DNA from: Rhyzopertha dominica
Lineage: Eukaryota > Arthropoda > Insecta > Coleoptera > Bostrichidae
Reading direction: 5' to 3'
DNA: 64,000 bases
Assembly (NCBI GenBank): GCA_025024175.1
Contig: QCXZ01000045.1
Coordinates: forward strand, 4,032,649-4,096,648
Made by a program: the position numbers and the translations under genes. This document shows, one piece after another, positions 58,350-64,000 of this stretch (position 1 is its first letter; each line of letters starts with the position of its first letter). The notes beneath the pieces were generated by a model. The model worked only from the letters and a program-made list of their open reading frames with translations, did no database searches and was not told the DNA's origin.

Positions 58350-58617
58350 AGAATGTTCTATGCATTCTCGAAACGTCGAACTCGACATTTGCACCTCGAG
58401 TCGGTTACAACAGTGTTTTACAGGTAGTTCTTACGTCTTCTACTGAATGTTATTGTATGTTCTATGACCTTTTCGAAACGTCGATTTCCGACATCTCCAC
58501 CGCAAGACGGTTACTGCAATGTGCCACACTTGGGAGTTCTTACGTTTTCTATTTAATGTTAAAGAATGTTCTATGGCCTTCTCGTAACGTCGATTTTCGG
58601 CATCTCCGCCGTTCCTC
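58350..58617 (+). repeat. Tandem repeat, ~105-bp period, first part
   Basis: Units begin GTTCTATGcATTCTCGAAACG (58355), GTTCTATGACCTTTTCGAAACG (58459) and GTTCTATGGCCTTCTCGTAACG (58568), spaced 104 and 109 bases, each followed by CGTCGAnnnncGaCAT. The third unit is cut short at about 58617 where LINE sequence begins. Confidence 0.8.
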
Positions 58618-58620
58618 TTG

Positions 58621-59300
58621 ATTATGAAATAAAAAGAAAAGCGGCATTATGCTTGTTGAGGAACAACAATCAACAGAAGGTAACAGAAATGCTAGAGGCC
58701 ATGGTGGGATCCAAAAAGGAGGTTAAGGGAAATAATAATAGAATAATGGGGAAGAGAATGTCGAGGAGAGTGAGAAATGGGAAAGGATGAAAGTGAGTGA
58801 GAGATACCGTGCACCATAGGCGGAACATGGACCGCATAAACCCATCACGAGGATTAGTGCATTTTCTGACGAGACATGGCTTGTATCTGGTGAGTCTGCA
58901 CAGATTTGGACTCAAAGAGGAGCCAATATGTGAGTGTGTGGAACTGCGAACGCCGCAACATGTGCTCTACTTGTGCCCCTTGGTGGATCCACGCACACAG
59001 CATCTCAGTGACCGATTGGGGATCCCAACACCAGTGAGGCGTTAAGGTGCCCTGGGCCTTATGGGAGTTTAAATGCACTCGCAGATGCCGTGTCCAGAGA
59101 GCAGATGGAAAGATTCAGGAGGAGACATTAAAGGAAATAAAAACCCAGACGCCGGAGGGGATGCTGGAAATCAGCGGCTCCTCCTTTAGAACCCGGATAA
59201 GGAGGACACACTGACGAGGTGGCATACCGGACCGATTAGGCCTCTGGAAGCCGTAGATCGGCGAGGTGGTCGGAATGCCATCGGGAAGACCAGTAGGATT
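58621..59300 (+). pseudogene. LINE C-terminal fragment with cysteine-histidine motif
   Basis: Plus-strand coding remains: DYEIKRKAALCLLRNNNQQK (about 58622), then SRGLVHFLTRHGLYLVSLHR followed by FGLKEEPICECVELRTPQHV and LYLCPLVDP (58850-58990). The C-x-C...H-x4-C pattern with the preceding TRHG.YL...HRFGL is the C-terminal zinc-knuckle-like tail of I/R1-type LINE ORF2 proteins. That is a different clade from the jockey-like copies in this window. The frame ends at 59043, and the remainder to about 59300 is a decayed tail. 5' truncation at the tandem repeat junction is consistent with LINE insertion into the array. Confidence 0.75.
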
Positions 59301-59324
59301 ATGCTTAATAGAAGTATGTTATTA

Positions 59325-59702
59325 CAGGGATTCTATAAATGATTCATGCATCCAGGGCGCTTATAGAAATTATCGATTAAATCAATTTGCCGCCTCTCAG
59401 GAAAGTGACGCATACTTGTCATCTGTCGATTTTTGAATTATTTAATGTAATTTAATATAAGAAAACGCCTGAGAGTGTTTATTTCAACATATTCTTTAAT
59501 GTTTGTGGGATAATTAACTTTAAGGTTGTAGAAAGCTCACATTTCGGAGCTGTGGAGTGACATTTATCTGCTGCAAACTTCATTACTATCGCCGCTTGCT
59601 ATCGCTGTGCATATTGTAGCTTGGCAGCAATTACTAAAAGGCGGCACAAAGAATTCAGAAATCAACGCCGCACGCGTTGCATGATCATTTATAGAAACCC
59701 TG
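59325..59702. mobile_element. MITE with Tc1/mariner-type ends
   Basis: Left end CAGGGATTCTATAAATGAT and right end, inward, CAGGGTTTCTATAAATGAT, both followed by CATGCA. TA (59323-59324, 59703-59704) flanks the 378-bp element. No coding capacity. The fragment at 44390-44587 is from the same family. Confidence 0.8.
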
Positions 59703-60015
59703 TAGATTAGGTAAGTTAGAACCAACAAGAAAAATGTCATTTGTTTAATCAGATAAAAAGATGTAAGGATATTAGATTAGTGATAATAATAAAAAATAAA
59801 ATGCCACCGCCCCGTGGTAGGCTCTTTCCTTGAGGCGAAATACAAATCCTAGGAAAAGCTAAGAGCACGAAACACTTAATAATTTTTCTTGGCTGCTCTG
59901 AACGTAGTACCTACTTTTTTAAAACAATTAGTCAACAGGTCAAGTTTGGGTAATTGAATGAAAAAAAATTGCACCGCAAGGCCGTTAAGGGTTTCTATCG
60001 TCTGCTGATAAATTT

Positions 60016-60365
60016 TCCAGAATGTTATGACCTTCTCGAAACGTCGATTTTTGACAATGTTCAATTTGCGACACGCGTGAGACAGCTTCGGCAAACTGTC
60101 ACACTTGAAGATTCCTTTATCTTCTATTGAATCTTTCAATATATTATATGACATATGACATCAAATATTCCACTTTTCTCTACTGATGAGTGTTCCAGAA
60201 TGTTTCCATCGCAAGACAGTTTCCCCAATGTGCCATACGTGGGGTTATCTTCTGTCAAATTTTCTAGAATTTTTTTTCTCCAAACATCGATTTCTGAATT
60301 CCCTAGCGCGAGAACGTTTCGCAAACTGCTGCAATTAAGGATTTTCTCACTATTCTAGAATATTC
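60016..60365 (+). repeat. Tandem repeat, second part, more diverged
   Basis: A unit starting AATGTTATGACCTTCTCGAAACG followed by TCGATTTTTGACA (60021) clearly matches the array at 58350. Further units to about 60365 (AGAATGTTTCCATCGCAAGACA; CAAACATCGATTTCTGAATT) are more diverged. The array is thus split by about 1.4 kb of inserted LINE and MITE. Confidence 0.7.
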
Positions 60366-60453
60366 CATTTTGCTGATTATCTGGCGAGGAAAATATCCTT
60401 CAGTTAAATCTAACCAACATTTCAAGCGGTTACTTATTCTTCAAAATGCATGT

Positions 60454-60557
60454 CTATGCTGTGCTGTCTGCACCGCAACCAACTGCAGATAGATCTATTT
60501 CGCTATTATTATAGCTCATCAGTGCAGTTTAGATCTAGTGCAGACAGCACGGCATAG
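60454..60557. repeat. 20-bp inverted repeat
   Basis: CTATGCTGTGCTGTCTGCAC (60454-60473) and GTGCAGACAGCACGGCATAG (60538-60557) are complementary with one mismatch. The 64-base loop also contains matching AGATCTA sequences, so the fold extends inward. Confidence 0.7.
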
Positions 60558-60650
60558 AACTGGTTTTACCTATATACCAAAGCTATGGTATGATGTAAGT
60601 AAGAATTTTGATGGCAATGCCATCTGTCAGCATTACACTGACATGATGAT

Positions 60651-60857
60651 AAAGCCACCTCGCTGCCTTTACGGTTACTACTTCCTAAAGGAAGTGACCT
60701 GTAGCCTAACATATACACACAGCATATACATGCATTTTAATGTATGTCACACGTGGGGCGTGCTGTCTAATTGAAGTATGCAGGTGCATACCAATTTTAC
60801 AGGCTACAGATAACTTCCTTTAGGAATTAGTACCCGTTAAGGCAGCTAGATGGCTTT
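60651..60857. mobile_element. Foldback MITE-like element
   Basis: Arms 60651-60709 and 60801-60857 are reverse complements at about 80 percent: AAAGCCACCTCGCTGCCTTT with, inward, AAAGCCATCTAGCTGCCTTA, then a shared TTCCTAAAGGAAGT and CTGTAGCCT. The inner 90 bases are unique. Similarity may extend outward to CAGCATT on both sides. No coding capacity; no target duplication established. Confidence 0.7.
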
Positions 60858-61269
60858 GTCGAAAATGCTGAAATAGATATGTAGGTTTTTATTGTGGTTG
60901 TGGTTTTCCCTTATAGTTTAATGGATATGTCCATATGCGTTCTCCGTATCCGTACCGTTTACCGCTAAAGCTTATTGAACATACTACCTGACACCGCTAA
61001 ATGACACTTTCCATAAGGAAGTGCGGCACAAAATGCACCCCAAAGAAGAAAGGTGCGTTGATGTTAAAACTGTTCCACTCAAACCGCTTTGTCAATTAAC
61101 CCTATAGCCTGTACACTATTAATTTTTAGACATACCAGTTCAGTTCTTTGACGAAAAAAGTAATTTTTCAATTATGCGACCTAACATTATCTAATCGTTC
61201 TGCGACCACTTTAAAACAAATCCAATTAGCTTTTTTGAACCGTGGTCCCATGGCTAAACAAGTAATAAC

Positions 61270-61520
61270 AAAAGTTGCCTGATGCTGACAAATGAAAGGC
61301 GCCGCTTAGCCGCAGCGAATTTCATCAAAACTTTTGCGCGTACAGGTGATTTTTTCGCGGTCTCCCAGGATGTGGATGTTATACGTCAGTCTTTCGCGCC
61401 TGATAAATTCAGACGCTTTGTGTCCAGGGAATTCCCCGGCACCCGCTGGAAAGGTCCAAAGTTTGATTGTCAATCATGGATGACGTGTATCGGTACGAAG
61501 TTTCTTTTTTTCCATACATA
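61270..61520. promoter_or_regulatory. Candidate conserved island, possibly coding
   Basis: GC-balanced block with a Pbx/Exd-like palindrome TTGATTGTCAATCATGG near 61463. The plus frame 61282-61521 (79 codons from a CTG) reads NFIKTFARTGDFFAVSQDVD and so on, unusually protein-like but unassigned. It could be either a regulatory island or an exon. Confidence 0.3.
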
Positions 61521-61529
61521 GCTAATGGT

Positions 61530-62399
61530 TTTTATTATTCCTGTGACACGTTGTGAGATTTTGCGGTTCGTGTTTCGTGCCTGAAGGAATCGAGGGCTTC
61601 ACGTGATCAGGAAAACATGTTTATTTATTGGGTTCGGGAATGTTTCACGTCAAGTTTCATAACTGACTGGACATTTGACAACTCCGAAGCAAATTTATTG
61701 CCTGTGAACGAATGTTTATACAAAACAAATAATATAAAATGTTACAATAATAGGCCAGGGTGCTTTGACACCGCAATATTTCAATTTTTGAAAAGTTCTT
61801 AAATACGTTTCTAAAGTAAATTGAAAGTCGATTGAAATTGCACTTATTAAACATTAGATTTTAGGGCAGCTTAATGTTTTTGGAGAGGTTGCAATAAATG
61901 ATACCCTAATATATCTAGGTTTTATTAGGTAAGTCAAACAAACTGGCAACCTAGAAACAATATATAGTATTAGGGCGCGGTCAAAGCCCATTGGAAATGA
62001 ACACAGTAATAATAACCTTTATTAACGGCCATAACATAACACAAATGCCATAACAAACTAAGAAAATCTTACTTATATAAATTTAATATAAAAAGGGATA
62101 CTCCCACAAAATCTGTGTTATTATACAACAAAGTTAGTCTACACGTTATATGAATATAGTAAGTTAATATCGAATTTGTTCAATAAAATGATATTATATT
62201 TAACAAGTGAGATCAACTAACACAGCAACCCCTGGCAAATGCAGTTCAAACAAATTCAAAAGCACGGGATAATTAACCTGGAAGGATAGAACTTTATGTA
62301 CGAATATACAGCCTTTCATCTAAGATTTTTCAACAATTGCCATTCGGAAGTATAATAATATATATAATATTGAATTTAAAAAACAAAAGGCTTACATTT
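61530..62399. other. Stretch without recognisable gene
   Basis: No coding or repeat call. The end may be the 3' untranslated part of the minus-strand LINE that follows. Confidence 0.45.
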
Positions 62400-63150
62400 T
62401 TTTATATATTCTCAGTCCTATTAATATATGATTATTATAATATATAGACCATATAACAGCAAATACTTTAAATTGGAGCGTACAAAAGAAATAAACAGTA
62501 CTACTAATGAACGACCATTTTTAAAAGAATCAATAGTGACAGCTAAATCACTAAACTTGTGAGCACCGGACGTGAGCCTTAGAAACTTTACACTCTGATA
62601 CATTTAATTCCAATTTATTTGATTCGCACCATTGCACATTGGCAATGGCTATGGCTATTCTATACTTACTGACATTCGATAACGTCCTAAAAATTTTAAG
62701 ATCGTCAGCAAAACGTAATATTCGAGAATAGTAAAAGTAATATAGGCCCTAGATGAAAGCCCTGTGACACTCCAGAGTAGGCTGAAATTGTAGCAGACTT
62801 AGCAGAATTAATATTCCATATTGATTTCGGTCACTCAAATATGATCTTATCCATCATAAGAAAGGATCATCAGTGCCAATGCTGGTTAATTTTAATATCA
62901 GCAAATTAATATTAACTTGGTGAAAAGCTTTAGTAAGATCGGCAATAATACAGTCAGTTTAAGAACCTTTTTGCAAAGAGTTTAAGACGTTATTTGTGAA
63001 TAAAGAATATTTGTAGAAGTTCAACGGCCTAAAATCATACTTCTGCTCTGCTACAATTTGTAAATGTAAATGAAACTACTTGCAGAAACAGTCATCCAGT
63101 ACTTTAGCTAGAGATGACATTAACGAAAAGCTTCTATAATTTGCACATCC
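62400..63150 (-). pseudogene. LINE copy 4, jockey/CR1-type reverse transcriptase relic, minus strand
   Basis: On the minus strand, from 63150 down: CANYRSFSLMSSLAKVLDDC (RT block 1), EQKYDFRPLNFYKYSLFTNN, DCIIADLTKAFHQVNINLL (block with the first catalytic aspartate; about 62950), DDPFLWWIRSYLSDRNQYG, a decayed GVPQGS region, and the catalytic box RFADDLKIFRTLSNVSKYRI (about 62700), followed by IAIANVQWCESNKLELNVSE. The second catalytic aspartate pair in FADD is intact. There are at least three frame changes, and the part after the thumb is missing or unreadable. This is the only large jockey-like copy on the minus strand. Confidence 0.85.
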
Positions 63151-63232
63151 TACTTATAGCTTTTTTATATCTTTTGACATCTGTCTTTGTTGTAATGATT
63201 TGCTACATAAAATCTTTAAAGGAAAACACAAA

Positions 63233-63238
<6 letters not shown>

Positions 63239-63291
<53 letters not shown>
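63239..63291. repeat. (AT)n microsatellite
   Basis: About 26 uninterrupted AT units, about 90 bases upstream of the 5' break of LINE copy 4. Confidence 0.97.
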
Positions 63292-63294
<3 letters not shown>

Positions 63295-63299
63295 GAATG

Positions 63300-64000
63300 C
63301 CACTATCGCTGTTTGGACTACATAGGATTTACAAAATTCCAAACACGTTTGGGATTAGATGAAATGTACTGTTTTGTACACTGACTAAATGCATCTGCAT
63401 TACTTCCTTAGGGAACTTCAAGCTAAACAATCACCCACATTATTTTTTGTAAGAGCAACTTTTTTTAATCAAATATCACTGACATTTCAAGGGTACGTAT
63501 TCTACCTTTGCCGAATTTATCTTATGGTAAAGGAAGGAAATGGCTAAAAAGAAAGATCTAACACACAGGGTTCTTAACCACTTAGTGTAACTATTATACA
63601 GATCGTTACATTATCGGTGCTGTAATGTTTGTAAGCAAGGTAATACCGCAACGAACAAATTACCGCTTGGGGAGTAACGTATTTATTCACGTTCTATAAT
63701 ACATGATCACATTAGCATGGTGCACAATACAATATCATGTTAAATTGTAGAACAATCCGCTTGTTCTGAATTACTACCAACATAAATGCTTTATCCTCAT
63801 CCACTTTTGAAATCAGCGGACTATGTATCAAAATATATCGNTCGTTTTTTCCATCCCCACAAAACCATTCCTGGTAATCTTCGCCTGTATTTTTACGACG
63901 AAAAATGAACTGTCAACGCAGCGAAGTCGCAAGTAAAAAAACCCATCATACGCTATTTANCCCGTGCATTTCCCGATAGCTGTGCGATTAGAGCTCGTGA
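63300..64000. other. Terminal stretch without recognisable gene
   Basis: No gene or repeat recognised. N characters at 63841 and about 63960. Confidence 0.45.

Noticed and set aside
58362..58600. GAAACGTC in each tandem unit as a hammerhead ribozyme
   Set aside because: The CUGAnGA box and stem II are missing upstream in all units, so only a partial resemblance.
60184..60200. CTGATGAG as a hammerhead core
   Set aside because: No GAAA at the right distance and no pairing stem.
1..64000. CRISPR array, bacterial operons, ribosome binding sites or rRNA genes
   Set aside because: The window has none of the regular spacer repeats, dense coding or rRNA sequence; all identifiable features are eukaryotic transposable elements.

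Overview
The window is eukaryotic, AT-rich, and almost certainly from an arthropod, most likely an insect. The evidence is the mixture of elements: jockey/CR1-type LINEs, a Mos1-like mariner, several other Tc1/mariner families, Penelope-like elements (PLEs), hAT relics, a Crypton-type tyrosine recombinase, a gypsy-type LTR element and a tRNA-derived SINE. The order (beetle, ant, other) cannot be fixed from the sequence. I found no intact host protein-coding gene. The window looks like a gene-poor intergenic or giant intronic stretch filled with dead transposable elements of many ages, with a few GC-balanced non-repetitive islands that may be conserved regulatory DNA.

Layout. 1-3.9 kb: featureless AT-rich DNA with a CRE-like palindrome. 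3.9-5.1 kb: gypsy-type LTR element with a small in-place inversion inside reverse transcriptase (RT). 5.5-6.8 kb: LINE copy 1. 8.47-10.69 kb: a Tc1/mariner element split by an 896-bp hAT element with perfect 8-bp target duplication. 11-16.8 kb: mostly unannotated, with hairpins, a TATCGATA cluster, a polypurine/LTR-like junction and a possible conserved island. 16.8-18.5 kb: a Penelope-like element flanked by 292-bp inverted terminal repeats, each with a hammerhead-ribozyme-like core. 19.2-24.5 kb: LINE copies 2 and 3 and a SINE fragment. 31-39 kb: a Tc1/mariner relic, a LINE RT fragment cut by a second PLE, a third PLE, and a fourth element with 30-bp inverted repeats. 39.8-45.3 kb: Crypton recombinase relic, hAT transposase relic, Mos1-like mariner, SINE, MITE fragment and another Tc1/mariner relic. 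46-50 kb: small hAT-like element, THAP-domain fragment, LINE fragment with a (CT)n tract, and a Tc1/mariner element with about 270-290-bp inverted repeats. 50.8-53.3 kb: nested PLE structure with a strong palindrome. 54-64 kb: mariner fragment, interrupted ~105-bp tandem array, LINE C-terminus, two MITEs/foldbacks and a minus-strand LINE.

The genes do not form a pathway. What connects them is transposition history: nested insertions give relative ages, and PLE-derived sequences in the window carry the same ribozyme-like architecture (CUGAnGA, stem II, GAAA, then a self-complementary AGCU or ACGU and a paired helix I), which is the most interesting shared signal. Isolated single N characters are scattered through the window, so some frameshifts could be assembly errors.
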